A stretch of DNA of 64,000 nucleotides from positions 1,364,001-1,428,000 of the forward strand of contig NZ_CP031447.1 of assembly GCF_003391095.1 (NCBI RefSeq). Reading direction: 5' to 3'. The DNA comes from Austwickia chelonae. GTDB taxonomy: Bacteria; Actinomycetota; Actinomycetes; Actinomycetales; Dermatophilaceae. The notes under the pieces are model-generated. The model did no database searches. It saw nothing but the letters and a program-made list of their open reading frames with translations, and was not told the DNA's origin. The stretch's first letter is position 1; each line of letters starts with the position of its first letter. A program made the translations under genes and the position numbers. Positions 55,043 to 64,000 of this stretch are shown here, piece after piece.

Positions 55043-56554
55043 ATGAGCAGTCAAGAGAAGCCGTCCGGGGTGAAGAGCCCTGGAAGTACGGAGTTGACCG
55101 CCCCTGAGGGGGCAACGACTGCGGGGGCCGCGGCACCCGTTCATGACGCCGGCGATGTCGGTTACCACAAGACGTTGACCAGCCGTCAAGTACAGATGAT
55201 CGCCATTGGTGGCGCGATCGGAGTGGGGCTCTTCCTCGGGGCAGGAGGCAGGCTGGCGAAAGCCGGCCCCTCGCTGATCCTCTCCTATGCGCTCTGTGGA
55301 ATCGTCGCCTTCCTGCTGATGCGGGCGCTGGGTGAGCTGGTCATGTACCGCCGATCCAGCGGCTCCTTCGTCTCCTACAGCCGCGAGTTCTTCGGCGATC
55401 GTTGGGCCTATGCCTCCGGCTGGATGTACATGCTGAACTGGATGACTTCCGGCATTGCTGAGATCACCGCTGTAGCAACCTATTTCGCTAAATGGACGAC
55501 GATGCCGCAGTGGATAGTCGCATTGTTGTCCCTCATCATCGTGCTCACGATCAACCTGCTCAGCGCGAAGGCCTTCGCCGAGCTGGAGTTCTGGGCTGCT
55601 CTGTTGAAGGTTGCCGCCTTGGTGACCTTCCTCATCGTGGGTACCTTCCTGGTCGTGACCCAAGCCCAGGTCGGGGGATACACGGCTGGACTGCACAACC
55701 TCAGCAGCCCGGACGGTTTCTTCCCCGACGGGAAGACGACGGCCTTCATCCTGGTCATGCAGGGCGTCATCTTCGCCTATGCCACCATCGAATTGGTCGG
55801 TACGGCGGCTGGGGAGACCCAGAATGCGGAGAAGGTCATCCCCAAGGCCGTCAAAGCCGTCATCTACCGGATCGCGCTCTTCTACGTCGGGTCGGTCTTC
55901 CTACTGGCCTGCCTGCTGCCGTACACCTCGTACAAGGCGGGGGAGAGTCCTTTCGTGACCGCCTTCGGTTCCATGGGCTACTCCTGGATGGGTGATCTGA
56001 TGAATGTCATCGTCATCACCGCGGCACTGTCCTCCTGCAATTCGGGCCTGTACTCCACCGGCCGAATCCTTCGGTCGCTGTCCGCTGCGGGCGAAGCACC
56101 GAAGTTCACCAGCTACATGAACAAGCGCGGAGTACCTGCCGGCGGGATCCTGTTCACCGCTTCCGTGTACCTGTTGGGAGTTGCCCTGAACTACGTGGTA
56201 CCCGCTCAGGCCTTCGAGATCGCCCTGGAGACAGCAGCGGTCGGCATCGTCTGGACGTGGATCACGATCTTCGCCTGTCAGCTCAGGCTGCGGAAGAAGA
56301 TCAACGCGGGGGAGATCCCCGCCACCAATTTCCCGATGCCAGGGGCCCCGTACACCTCCTGGATCGGCATCATCGCGCTGATCGGCATCATCGGAATCAT
56401 GGTCATCGACCCGGGGAAGGACTTCTACCAGTACAAGGTGCTGAGCGTCGCCGTGGTCTTCATCATCGGGATGTTCGCCGCCTGGCCCCTGGTCAGACGC
56501 AACAAGGAACGCAAACTGGTCGGGAAATCTGAGGAAGAACTCAGCTTCAACTGA
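55043..56554 (+). CDS. ansP: Amino-acid permease, L-asparagine-type (AAT/APC family)
   Basis: A 503-residue transporter with 12 TM segments. The first helix motif RQVQMIAIGGAIGVGLFLGA, the following GELVMYRRSSGSFVSYSREF, and GWMYMLNWMTSGIAEITAVA resemble AnsP L-asparagine permeases of the APC superfamily. A polar, Ala/Gly-rich N-terminus of about 40 residues precedes it. ATG 55043 has AGGAGGGAAGC upstream. It stands between pdxS and pdxT, and a strong terminator follows, so it is probably not co-transcribed with pdxT. The exact amino acid is not settled by sequence. Confidence 0.8.
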   Translation: MSSQEKPSGVKSPGSTELTAPEGATTAGAAAPVHDAGDVGYHKTLTSRQVQMIAIGGAIGVGLFLGAGGRLAKAGPSLILSYALCGIVAFLLMRALGELVMYRRSSGSFVSYSREFFGDRWAYASGWMYMLNWMTSGIAEITAVATYFAKWTTMPQWIVALLSLIIVLTINLLSAKAFAELEFWAALLKVAALVTFLIVGTFLVVTQAQVGGYTAGLHNLSSPDGFFPDGKTTAFILVMQGVIFAYATIELVGTAAGETQNAEKVIPKAVKAVIYRIALFYVGSVFLLACLLPYTSYKAGESPFVTAFGSMGYSWMGDLMNVIVITAALSSCNSGLYSTGRILRSLSAAGEAPKFTSYMNKRGVPAGGILFTASVYLLGVALNYVVPAQAFEIALETAAVGIVWTWITIFACQLRLRKKINAGEIPATNFPMPGAPYTSWIGIIALIGIIGIMVIDPGKDFYQYKVLSVAVVFIIGMFAAWPLVRRNKERKLVGKSEEELSFN

Positions 56555-56564
56555 TGCTCGTGCT

Positions 56565-56603
56565 AGTAGGGAGCCTGGTCGTTCAGCGGCCGGGCTCCCT
56601 GCT
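56565..56603 (+). terminator. Terminator after the permease gene
   Basis: AGTAGGGAGCCTGG pairs with CCGGGCTCCCTGCT (14 bp with G-T wobbles, loop of 11). It lies 11 bases past the permease stop and before pdxT, so pdxT must have its own promoter downstream of it. Confidence 0.78.
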
Positions 56604-56680
56604 GTCTCCGGACGGTGACCTCGACCGCTGTAGCAGGAGTGGACGACGAGATGTTGTGGGAAGCAGTAGTCTCACCGCTC

Positions 56681-57289
56681 GTGAACATTCCTACGATTGG
56701 CGTCCTGGCTGTCCAAGGCGATGTGCGGGAACACGCAGCTGCTCTGGAACGGTGCGGGAGCCGACCTGTTCTCGTACGCAGGACTTCAGAACTGGAGTCT
56801 TTGCACGGCCTGGTGATCCCCGGCGGTGAGTCCACGGTGATGGACAAGCTGGTCCGTGCCTTCGGTCTGCAGCAGCAGTTGAGGGAGTTGATCTCCCGGG
56901 GAACACCGGTCTACGGATCCTGCGCGGGCATGATCATGTTGGCCGACGAGGTGTTGGACGGACATCCTGAGCAGGAGACCCTGGGAGGTTTGGACGTGGT
57001 CGTACGTCGCAATGCCTTCGGTCGGCAGGTGGACAGTTTTGAAGAAGACCTGATCGTCAGAGGAATCGCCGACGCGGAGGCCCCCCTCAGGGCGGTGTTC
57101 ATCCGGGCTCCCTGGGTCGAAGCGGTCGGGCCGCAGGTCGAAGTCCTGGCCGAGGTCGGCACCGAAGGCGCAGGGCGACGAGCAGTCGCCATCCGACAGG
57201 GGGGTCTGTTAGCCACCTCATTCCATCCGGAGATCGGTGGGGACGATCGGATCCACGCCGCATTCGTCGCGATGGTGCGTGACCGGTAA
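56681..57289 (+). CDS. pdxT: Pyridoxal 5'-phosphate synthase glutaminase, PdxT subunit
   Basis: PdxT releases ammonia from glutamine and passes it to PdxS. The 202-residue class I glutaminase has IGVLAVQGDVREHAAALERC at its N-terminus, the substrate loop PGGESTVMDKL, the nucleophile cysteine in GSCAGMIMLADE and the catalytic histidine in ATSFHPEIG near the end. I use GTG 56681 because it begins exactly at the conserved N-terminus; ATG 56651 and GTG 56615 are in-frame alternatives. A -10-like TAGTCT (56667-56672) would place the start of the message at this GTG, a leaderless arrangement. Followed by yebC after 157 bases. Confidence 0.92.
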   Translation: MNIPTIGVLAVQGDVREHAAALERCGSRPVLVRRTSELESLHGLVIPGGESTVMDKLVRAFGLQQQLRELISRGTPVYGSCAGMIMLADEVLDGHPEQETLGGLDVVVRRNAFGRQVDSFEEDLIVRGIADAEAPLRAVFIRAPWVEAVGPQVEVLAEVGTEGAGRRAVAIRQGGLLATSFHPEIGGDDRIHAAFVAMVRDR

Positions 57290-57446
57290 GATCGTCCAGG
57301 CCTTGTCGGATGTATTTTTTCCACACGGCCCGAGACCGGACCTGGTCCGCCGGCGGACCAGCGAGCCATGGCGTTGGCAGGCGCAGCTCAGCCTGCAGGT
57401 CAACGTGACGTCCAGCCGGCGCCAGCGATGAGAAAGAGCAGCAGCG

Positions 57447-58214
57447 ATGAGTGGTCACTCCAAGTGGGCGACGACCAAGCACAAGAAGGCCGCGATCGAC
57501 GCCAAGCGGGGCAAGCTCTTCGCGAAGCTGATCAAGAACATCGAGGTGGCCGCTCGTACCGGCGGTGGAGACCCCGCAGGCAACCCGACCCTTTACGACG
57601 CCGTCCAGAAGGCCAAGAAGGCGTCTGTCCCCAATGACAACATCGACCGCGCCGTCAAGCGCGGCTCGGGCGCTGAAGCAGGCGGCGCCGACTACCAGAA
57701 CATCACCTACGAAGGCTACGCGCCTGGTGGAGTTGCTGTGCTCATCGAGTGCCTCACGGACAACCGCAACCGTGCGGCTTCAGAGGTACGCGTTGCGCTG
57801 ACCCGTAACGGCGGGTCGTTGGCCGACCCCGGTTCGGTCTCCTACCTCTTCACCCGCAAGGGCGTCGTCATGGTGCCCAAGGCGCAGAAGGACGGCGAGA
57901 CCACGGAGGACGCGCTGCTCGAGGTCGTGCTCGATGCAGGAGCCGAAGAGGTCGAGGACTACGGCGACAGCTTCCGGATCCTTTCCGAGGCCACGGACTT
58001 CGTCGGTGTGCGTACCGCTCTGCAGCAGGCCGGCATCGACTACGACTCGGCCGAGGCCGAGTTCGTCCCCAGCGTTGAGGTTCCTCTGGACGTCGACGGG
58101 GCACGCCGGATGATGCGTCTGGTCGATGCCCTCGAAGACAGCGACGACGTGCAGAACGTCTGGGTGAACGGTGACGTGTCCGATGAGGTCGCAGCTCAGC
58201 TCGACGACGAATGA
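57447..58214 (+). CDS. yebC: YebC/PmpR-family DNA-binding regulatory or translation factor
   Basis: A 255-residue protein of the TACO1/YebC family: [75 protein letters not shown] and an acidic C-terminal domain. Members have been described as transcription regulators and, more recently, as factors that help ribosomes over proline stretches. ATG 57447. It precedes ruvC by 149 bases, the usual order yebC-ruvC-ruvA-ruvB, although the stretch between them has its own hairpin near 58230. Confidence 0.94.
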   Translation: MSGHSKWATTKHKKAAIDAKRGKLFAKLIKNIEVAARTGGGDPAGNPTLYDAVQKAKKASVPNDNIDRAVKRGSGAEAGGADYQNITYEGYAPGGVAVLIECLTDNRNRAASEVRVALTRNGGSLADPGSVSYLFTRKGVVMVPKAQKDGETTEDALLEVVLDAGAEEVEDYGDSFRILSEATDFVGVRTALQQAGIDYDSAEAEFVPSVEVPLDVDGARRMMRLVDALEDSDDVQNVWVNGDVSDEVAAQLDDE

Positions 58215-58363
58215 TCGGCCATTCAGGATGTGCCGCGCCGGAGGATTTCGGTGCGGCGCGCCCGATTCTGAGGAGTCAACGACCTGGGTAGGCTCCGATC
58301 AGGACGGATGTACGATCTGTACCTCGTGACTGCGGCGTCAGGGACCGGAGGAAAGGGTGATCC

Positions 58364-58927
58364 ATGCGGGTGCTCGGCGTCGATCCCGGTCTGACTCGAT
58401 GTGGGCTGGGTGTCGTCGAGGGCGGCGCAGGGAAGCCGTTACGCATGGTCGACGTCGGTGTGGTGCGTACTCCCAGCACTGACGACATCCCACAGCGGCT
58501 GCTCGCCGTGCAGATCGAGATCGAACGATGGATCGACCTGCACCGGCCCGACGCCATCGCGGTGGAACGGGTCTTCGCCCGCCATGACGTGTCGACCATC
58601 ATGGGTACCGCTCAAGCCAGCGCGATCCCGATGCTGGCGGCTGCGCGCTTGCAGATACCGTTGGCATTGCACACTCCGAGCGAGATGAAGGCTGCGGTCA
58701 CCGGGAACGGTCGGGCGGACAAGGCCCAGGTGACATCGATGATCACTCGTATTCTCCGGTTGAAGGAAGCACCACGTCCGGCCGACGCCGCCGATGCACT
58801 GGCCTTGGCTGTCTGTCATATCTGGCGAGGTGGGGCACATGATCGCATCGCAGAGGCCATGGCGAGACAACGTGCCACGATCAACCGGGTGCCCCGACGT
58901 GCCCCTCGGACAGGAAAGGTGACCTGA
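58364..58927 (+). CDS. ruvC: Crossover junction endodeoxyribonuclease RuvC
   Basis: RuvC resolves Holliday junctions in complex with RuvAB. The 187-residue product has the first catalytic aspartate in [12 protein letters not shown], the glutamate in [12 protein letters not shown] near residue 68, and the paired aspartates in [15 protein letters not shown] near 140. ATG 58364 follows GGAGGAAAGGGTGATCC. The basic tail (about 25 residues, [16 protein letters not shown]) extends beyond the E. coli enzyme. The TGA overlaps the ruvA ATG. Confidence 0.96.
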   Translation: MRVLGVDPGLTRCGLGVVEGGAGKPLRMVDVGVVRTPSTDDIPQRLLAVQIEIERWIDLHRPDAIAVERVFARHDVSTIMGTAQASAIPMLAAARLQIPLALHTPSEMKAAVTGNGRADKAQVTSMITRILRLKEAPRPADAADALALAVCHIWRGGAHDRIAEAMARQRATINRVPRRAPRTGKVT

Positions 58928-59526
58928 TGATCGCTTCGGTGCAGGGAACGGTGTCCCACGTGGGGCTCGACCACGTCGTGGTCCAGGTCGGCGGGTTCGG
59001 GATGGTGACCCAGGTCACGCCGCGCACGGCGATGCAACTCCGACACGGTGAGGAAACCCTCCTGCACACGTCGATGATCGTGCGTGAAGACTCCATGACT
59101 CTTTACGGATTCGGGAACTACGAAGAAAGGGTGCTCTTCGACGTGGTGCAGACCGTTTCCGGTGTGGGGCCGCGTCTGGCTCTGGCCATGCTGTCGGTGC
59201 ACTCCCCGGACGACCTGCGCCGCGCGATCTCCGGGGGAGAGATCACCACCCTGATGAAGGTCCCGGGCATAGGCAAGAAGGGCGCCGAGCGTCTGTTGTT
59301 GGAGCTTCGTGACAAGGTCACGGCTCTGCCGACCAAAGATGCACAGGAAGACGCCCCTGTTGAGCAGGACGACTCCTGGCGTGACCAGGTGAGAGAAGCC
59401 CTGACCGGGCTGGGCTGGTCGACGAAGCAGGCCGACACCGCACTGGAGAAGGTGTCAGCGGATCTGACCGGGACTCCTCGGGTTCCCGAAGTCCTCCGGG
59501 CTGCCTTGCGGGAGCTAGGCCGGTGA
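58927..59526 (+). CDS. ruvA: Holliday junction branch migration protein RuvA
   Basis: RuvA binds the four-way junction and recruits RuvB. The 199-residue protein has an OB-fold N-terminus ([20 protein letters not shown]), two helix-hairpin-helix motifs ([20 protein letters not shown] and [20 protein letters not shown]), a flexible acidic linker ([12 protein letters not shown]) and a C-terminal RuvB-binding domain ([20 protein letters not shown]). Coupled at both ends: TGATG with ruvC and GTGA with ruvB. Confidence 0.96.
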   Translation: MIASVQGTVSHVGLDHVVVQVGGFGMVTQVTPRTAMQLRHGEETLLHTSMIVREDSMTLYGFGNYEERVLFDVVQTVSGVGPRLALAMLSVHSPDDLRRAISGGEITTLMKVPGIGKKGAERLLLELRDKVTALPTKDAQEDAPVEQDDSWRDQVREALTGLGWSTKQADTALEKVSADLTGTPRVPEVLRAALRELGR

Positions 59527-60689
59527 CCGCCCCCGAGGCTGGAGGGCTCCACGAGGATCTGCGCTACGAAGATGGGTCTCACGACGTCACGGCGCGAGTG
59601 GTCGACCCCGTTCTCCGCCCGGAGGAGGACGAAGAGATTGTCGAAGCCGCCTTACGTCCTCGGCGGCTGGCCGAGTTCCCCGGGCAGACCAGGGTGTGCG
59701 ATCAACTGGGGCTGGTTCTGGAAGCAGCTCGCAGACGTGGCACTCCGCCGGATCACGTGTTGCTCTCCGGCCCTCCCGGGCTCGGCAAGACCACCTTGGC
59801 GATGATCGTCGCAGCTGAGATGGGTGCCCAGATCCGGGTGACCAGCGGACCTGCGATCCAACATGCCGGAGACCTGGCGGCCATCCTGTCCAGCTTGGAA
59901 GAGGGCGAGGTGCTCTTCCTCGACGAGATCCACCGGATGTCCCGGCCAGCCGAGGAGATGCTCTACCTGGCGATGGAGGACTTCAGGGTCGACATCATCG
60001 TCGGTAAAGGAGCAGGAGCCACCGCCATTCCTCTGGAGCTACCGACCTTCACGGTGGTCGGTGCTACGACGAGAGCCGGGTTGCTGCCTGCTCCGCTGCG
60101 TGACCGTTTCGGTTTCACCGCACATCTCGACTACTACGACGAGGCGGACCTGCTCAAGATCGTCCGTCGTTCGGCCCGGTTGCTCGGCGTCGACTCCGAT
60201 GATGCCGGAGTCGCTGAGATCGCCCGGCGTTCGAGGGGGACCCCCCGGATCGCGAACCGCTTGCTCCGACGGGTCCGGGACTGGGCGCAGGTGCACGGCG
60301 GTCATGTGGTGAACCATGAGGCGGCCACTGCGGCTCTTTCACTGTTCGATGTCGACCCTCGAGGACTGGACCGCCTGGATCGGGCTGTTCTTTCTGCCTT
60401 GTGTCTTCGCTTCGGCGGTGGACCGGTCGGTCTGACGACCTTGGCCGTCGCGGTCGGCGAGGAACCGGATACCGTCGAGACGGTCGCCGAACCGTACCTG
60501 GTGCGTGAAGGATTCATGATCCGGACGCCTCGCGGTCGGGCGGCATCGGGGCTCGCATGGTCCCACCTGGGGCTCACTCCGCCGCCCGAGACGGTGGGAC
60601 GGATACCAGGCACCGCCACAGGGCAGGGGATGCCCGGGAAGCCAGGGGATACCGGGGGACGGCTGGGCAGTGGTCAGGAGGTCCTGTGA
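59523..60689 (+). CDS. ruvB: Holliday junction branch migration ATPase RuvB
   Basis: RuvB drives branch migration as a hexameric ring. The 388-residue AAA+ protein shows Walker [16 protein letters not shown] near residue 85, Walker [12 protein letters not shown] near 135, sensor 1 VGATTRAG near 185 and the arginine finger in [18 protein letters not shown] near 245, then a winged-helix C-terminus ending [13 protein letters not shown] 59523 overlaps the ruvA stop. About 40 extra, glycine-rich residues follow the conserved end. The gap to secD holds no yajC. Confidence 0.96.
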   Translation: MTAPEAGGLHEDLRYEDGSHDVTARVVDPVLRPEEDEEIVEAALRPRRLAEFPGQTRVCDQLGLVLEAARRRGTPPDHVLLSGPPGLGKTTLAMIVAAEMGAQIRVTSGPAIQHAGDLAAILSSLEEGEVLFLDEIHRMSRPAEEMLYLAMEDFRVDIIVGKGAGATAIPLELPTFTVVGATTRAGLLPAPLRDRFGFTAHLDYYDEADLLKIVRRSARLLGVDSDDAGVAEIARRSRGTPRIANRLLRRVRDWAQVHGGHVVNHEAATAALSLFDVDPRGLDRLDRAVLSALCLRFGGGPVGLTTLAVAVGEEPDTVETVAEPYLVREGFMIRTPRGRAASGLAWSHLGLTPPPETVGRIPGTATGQGMPGKPGDTGGRLGSGQEVL

Positions 60690-60710
60690 CCCTATAGGTG
60701 GCGCGGCGTG

Positions 60711-60741
60711 TTGGCTTACTTGACAAGAACTCACCTAGACT
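60711..60741 (+). promoter_or_regulatory. Candidate secD promoter
   Basis: TGGCTT (60712-60717) and TAGACT (60736-60741) are spaced 18 bases apart, 31 bases before the secD ATG, with GGAGG (60757-60761) as ribosome-binding site. A TTGACA at 60720-60725 is too close to TAGACT to pair with it. Confidence 0.4.
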
Positions 60742-60771
60742 CGCTCGGGTGCCGGCGGAGGCTTGACGAGC

Positions 60772-62820
60772 ATGATGCCCGTCACCAAGCGCGGGCCCTG
60801 GCGTAATCGAGGACTCACACTGATGGCGAAGAATCCACATCGGCGCACGCCGATACGCACGCTTTTAGCGATGCTGTTGATCACGGTCGGGCTGGCCGGT
60901 TTCCTCGGCGCGGCACACATATGGGGAGGTGCGCAGCTCACCCCCAAACTGGGCCTCGACCTCGAGGGCGGAACCCAGATGATCCTGAAACCACAGGTTC
61001 GTCAGGGCGAGGACGTGAACACCGAGCAGCTCTCACGCGCCGTGGACATCATCCGCAAGCGTGTCGACGGGCAAGGTGTGGCCGAAGCAGAGGTCAGCAC
61101 CCTGGGCACCAATATCGTGGTGACCGTTCCGGGCAAGATCTCCCAGGAGCAGCAACGGGCTTTGGAGCAATCCAGCCAGATGCGTTTCCGGCCGGTGCTG
61201 GCGGTGCTCCCCATAGGGAACCCAGGACAGGAACCGGGCGGCAACCCGACGAGCTTGCCTGGTGCTCCCTCGACCCTGCCCGGAGGTCCCTCGAGCAGCG
61301 CGCCGGCGACGTCGAGCGGCGCACCGAAGCCTTCCACCTCGGCTGCCCCAGGTGCATCACCGGCCGGGAAAGCCACCACCAGTGCTGCCCGTGGCGGTGT
61401 TCCCCAGGTGCTTCAGCGGCCTGACCTTTCTCAGCACGAAGCTCCCGTGGCCAAGGCCAGCACGACCCCGCCGCCGTCCGGCAGCGCCACCACGCCGCCC
61501 AAGACCCCGGCTGCGCCGCCGCCGGCGCCGTCGAAGACCGGAGGCAACCCCTTCACGAGCGCACCGCCGGCGCCCCCCGGCACCGGGACCCCTCCGAAGT
61601 GGTCCGACGCGGTGAAGGACGACCCCAAGCGACTGACCGAATACGCGACGCATGTCGGTTGGCTCACCCCTGAGCTCCAGCAGCAGGCGACCGCCTTGCA
61701 GTGCCCGCAGAAGGATCATGACCCGACCAAAGAAGACCTGACCAAACCCCTTGTGGTGTGCGGCAGCCCGAATGAGAAGGCCGGCGGCCAAGTCACCGAG
61801 AAGTACGTCCTGGGCCCGTCGGTGCTGACCGGCGACAGCCTTGCCGATGCAGCCAGTGGCATGCAGACCACCCAGCAGGGTGCGACGACCGGTCAGTGGA
61901 TGGTCACCCTGCGTATGCAGAGCGGACATGCCACCGACGTGTACGCCGCGGTCAGCCAGGCGATGGTTCCTCTCCAGCAGCCTCGGAACCAGCTGGCCGT
62001 CGTGCTGGACAACAAGGTCATCTCCGCGCCGTACTTCCAGAATGCGATCAACAACGGGGAAGCCCAGATTTCGGGCAATTTCACCTCCGAGTCGGCCAAG
62101 CTGCTTGCCGACCAGTTGAAGTTCGGTGCGCTGCCCATTTCCTTCCAGGCACAGGAACTCCAGGACATCAGCCCGACGATCGGTGGTGACCAGCTCAGCA
62201 AAGGTCTGATCGCCGGTGGCATCGGTCTGCTCCTCGTGATCGTCTACTCGCTCTTCCAGTACCGGGCCCTGGGCCTGGTTACGGTGGCCTCGATCGTCGT
62301 GGTCGCCATCCTGACCTACCTGACCATCACCTTGTTCGGTTGGAGTCAGAACCTGCGACTGACCATGGCCGGTGTCACCGGTGCCATCGTGGCGATCGGT
62401 ACGACAGCGGACAGCTTCATCGTCTACTTCGAACGTGTCCGTGACGAGATCCGGGAAGGCCGTGCGTTGCAGGCAGCGGTCCAGACCGGCTGGGCCCGGG
62501 CCAAGCGCACCATCCTGGTCTCCGACGGTGTGAACTTCCTCGCAGCGGCGGTGCTCTACGTCCTCGCCGCGAGCAACGTCCGAGGCTTCGCGTTCATGTT
62601 GATGTGGACGACGATCCTGGACATCCTGGTGACCTTCCTGTTCACTCACCCGCTGCTCGCCTGGCTGTCGACGACCCGCTTCTTCGGCGGAGGGCACCCG
62701 TGGTCGGGCCTGTCGCCTGATCGGCTGGGTGCGGTTCCTCGCTACCGTGGTCGTGGACGGGTGCGGACCACCCCGAGCAGCGGTCGGCGCACTACTGGAA
62801 CCGAAGAGGTGACCGCGTGA
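60772..62820 (+). CDS. secD: Protein translocase subunit SecD
   Basis: SecD works with SecF in the cytoplasmic membrane to pull secreted proteins across using the proton gradient. The 682-residue product has TM1 near residues 25-45, then KLGLDLEGGTQMILKPQVRQ, the periplasmic P1 domain containing a roughly 125-residue Pro/Ala/Ser/Thr-rich insert (about 150-275), then QWMVTLRM and GALPISFQAQELQDISPTIG, and five C-terminal TM segments with GTTADSFIVYFERVRDEIREG. ATG 60772 is chosen for the GGAGG ten bases upstream; ATG 60823 (MAKNPHRR) is possible. Its TGA overlaps secF. yajC is missing upstream. Confidence 0.94.
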   Translation: MMPVTKRGPWRNRGLTLMAKNPHRRTPIRTLLAMLLITVGLAGFLGAAHIWGGAQLTPKLGLDLEGGTQMILKPQVRQGEDVNTEQLSRAVDIIRKRVDGQGVAEAEVSTLGTNIVVTVPGKISQEQQRALEQSSQMRFRPVLAVLPIGNPGQEPGGNPTSLPGAPSTLPGGPSSSAPATSSGAPKPSTSAAPGASPAGKATTSAARGGVPQVLQRPDLSQHEAPVAKASTTPPPSGSATTPPKTPAAPPPAPSKTGGNPFTSAPPAPPGTGTPPKWSDAVKDDPKRLTEYATHVGWLTPELQQQATALQCPQKDHDPTKEDLTKPLVVCGSPNEKAGGQVTEKYVLGPSVLTGDSLADAASGMQTTQQGATTGQWMVTLRMQSGHATDVYAAVSQAMVPLQQPRNQLAVVLDNKVISAPYFQNAINNGEAQISGNFTSESAKLLADQLKFGALPISFQAQELQDISPTIGGDQLSKGLIAGGIGLLLVIVYSLFQYRALGLVTVASIVVVAILTYLTITLFGWSQNLRLTMAGVTGAIVAIGTTADSFIVYFERVRDEIREGRALQAAVQTGWARAKRTILVSDGVNFLAAAVLYVLAASNVRGFAFMLMWTTILDILVTFLFTHPLLAWLSTTRFFGGGHPWSGLSPDRLGAVPRYRGRGRVRTTPSSGRRTTGTEEVTA

Positions 62821-64000
62821 ATATCGCAGCTTTCGGTAATGACCTCTATACGGGTAAGCGTTCGATCGATTTCATCGGTCGGCGTCGGACCTGGTATCTG
62901 GTCTCCGTGATCCTCTTCGTGATTGCGATGCTGGGATTGGGCGTTCGCCAGCTGAATCTCGGTATCGAGTTCACCGGCGGTTCCGATTTCCGGATCACCA
63001 AGGTCAATAACTTCGACAGCTTTGAGCAACGGGCCCGTTCGGTCATCTCATCGACCGGTCAGGTCGAGGGAGCCAAGGTCACCAAGGTCGGTGGCTCCGA
63101 CGTCCGGGTCGAGACCGAACGTTTCGACCCGGACAAGGCGAAGACTGTCTCGGACGCCCTGGCGAAGGAGTTCGGGGTCACTCCCGAGAATGTCACCACC
63201 AGTGTCATCGGCCCGTCCTGGGGAGCCTCGGTCAGCAAACAGGCTCTGCAGGCCTTGGCCTGGTTCCTCTTGCTGGTTTCCGTGGTGCTCGCGATCTACT
63301 TCCGGACCTGGAAGATGTCACTGGCCGCACTGGTCGCGCTCTTCCACGACATCTTCATCACCGTGGGTATCTATTCGTTGGCAGGCTTCGAAGTCACCCC
63401 AGCCTCCATGATCGGTTTCCTCACCATCCTCGGGTACTCGCTCTACGACACGGTCGTCGTGTTCGACAAGGTGCGGGAGAACACCGATGAGGCGATCAGC
63501 AGTGGTCGGAAGAACTTCACCGAAGCCGCGAACCTGGCCATCAACCAGACGCTGGTGCGCTCGATCAACACCACTGTGGTGGCGTTGCTCCCGGTGGGCG
63601 CGATCCTCGTGATGGGGCTTGCCGTGATCGGTCCGGGAACATTGACCGACCTGTCATTGGCACTCTTCGTCGGTATCGCCGTCGGTGCTTATTCCTCGAT
63701 CTTCATCGCGACGCCGCTCTACGCCCACCTGCGGGACCACGAACCCGAGATGCAGAAGCTGGCTCATCAGGTGGAACGGCGTAAGGAGAAAGAAGCAGCT
63801 CGTGCGCTCAAAGCGGGTACTGCTGATGTCTCCGACGGCGACGAGTCGGCCGAAGAGCGATCTGCGCGTCGTAGGGCGTTGACGGAGACGGCAAGCCTCC
63901 CGGCCGTCGACGACGACTCCGATGGCGACCGGACAGCCACCGGGCGGGCCATCCACCCGTCCTTGCAGAACGGCCCGCGTAATCAGCCTCGACGCCTGCC
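62817..64000 (+). CDS. secF: Protein translocase subunit SecF (runs off the right edge)
   Basis: SecF partners SecD. GTG 62817 overlaps the secD stop (GTGA). The visible 394 codons have TM1 near residues 28-45, the LGIEFTGGSDFRI motif, the periplasmic domain, and five C-terminal TM segments with FHDIFITVGIYSLAGFEVTP, LTILGYSLYDTVVVFDKVRE and LVRSINTTVVALLPV. From about residue 305 the frame continues into a long charged cytoplasmic tail (VERRKEKEAARALKAG), unusually extended compared with E. coli SecF, and the stop is not reached by 64000. Confidence 0.95.
   Translation, partial: MNIAAFGNDLYTGKRSIDFIGRRRTWYLVSVILFVIAMLGLGVRQLNLGIEFTGGSDFRITKVNNFDSFEQRARSVISSTGQVEGAKVTKVGGSDVRVETERFDPDKAKTVSDALAKEFGVTPENVTTSVIGPSWGASVSKQALQALAWFLLLVSVVLAIYFRTWKMSLAALVALFHDIFITVGIYSLAGFEVTPASMIGFLTILGYSLYDTVVVFDKVRENTDEAISSGRKNFTEAANLAINQTLVRSINTTVVALLPVGAILVMGLAVIGPGTLTDLSLALFVGIAVGAYSSIFIATPLYAHLRDHEPEMQKLAHQVERRKEKEAARALKAGTADVSDGDESAEERSARRRALTETASLPAVDDDSDGDRTATGRAIHPSLQNGPRNQPRRL

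Overview
The window is GC-rich chromosomal DNA from an actinobacterium. Gene content and order (recO-uppS, dgt-dnaG, thrS-HIT-pgsA, pdxS/pdxT-yebC-ruvCAB-secDF) fit the Micrococcales, and a Dermatophilaceae-like organism is my best guess; this is inferred from gene order and protein character, not from a search. Many starts are GTG, short stop/start overlaps are common, and at least one gene (argG) appears to be transcribed without a leader.

Layout. 0-7 kb: recO, uppS, an LmeA-like lipid-binding protein, argG under a visible ArgR-type operator, a small membrane protein, dusB and a fused ABC exporter. 7.5-12.2 kb: a sulfurtransferase and three lipoprotein genes, one with a frameshift near its end. 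12.3-16.3 kb: dgt, dnaG, a conserved hypothetical and tRNA-Asn. 16.3-21.6 kb: an accessory island with small membrane proteins, an IS630 scrap, a two-gene unit resembling a secreted peptide precursor plus small membrane partner, an MFS gene interrupted by a complete IS1380-family element, and a decayed copy of the 3' end of the adjacent PTS gene. 21.7-23.3 kb: a GlcNAc/glucose-type PTS EIICB gene.

23.4-46.1 kb is the most interesting part: an anaerobic-type purine (urate/xanthine) catabolic locus. It holds xdhC, a MobA-like nucleotidyltransferase, an NCS2 purine permease, ygfK and ssnA on one side. On the other side are a threonine-synthase-like PLP enzyme in the position of ygeX, ygeY, ygeW, a dihydroorotate-dehydrogenase-like flavoprotein and pyruvate:ferredoxin oxidoreductase. 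The two halves are separated by an ABC-2 transporter pair and a 2.6-kb graveyard of broken genes (IS3, IS1380, XPB helicase, duplicated small membrane genes). Short dyads related to ACTTTAGCCAAAGT lie upstream of xdhC/mobA, the permease, ygeW and nifJ, suggesting one regulon. A plausible reading is: purine uptake, reductive or hydrolytic ring opening, carbamoyl and amino group removal, release of pyruvate by a PLP lyase, and oxidation of pyruvate by PFOR.

46.2-64 kb is housekeeping: an rRNA methyltransferase, thrS, GNAT, HIT, an EF-G-like GTPase, a CDP-alcohol phosphatidyltransferase, pdxS, an asparagine-type permease, pdxT, yebC, ruvC-ruvA-ruvB, secD and the start of secF. patA/pimA between pgsA and pdxS, and yajC between ruvB and secD, are absent from positions where relatives usually carry them.
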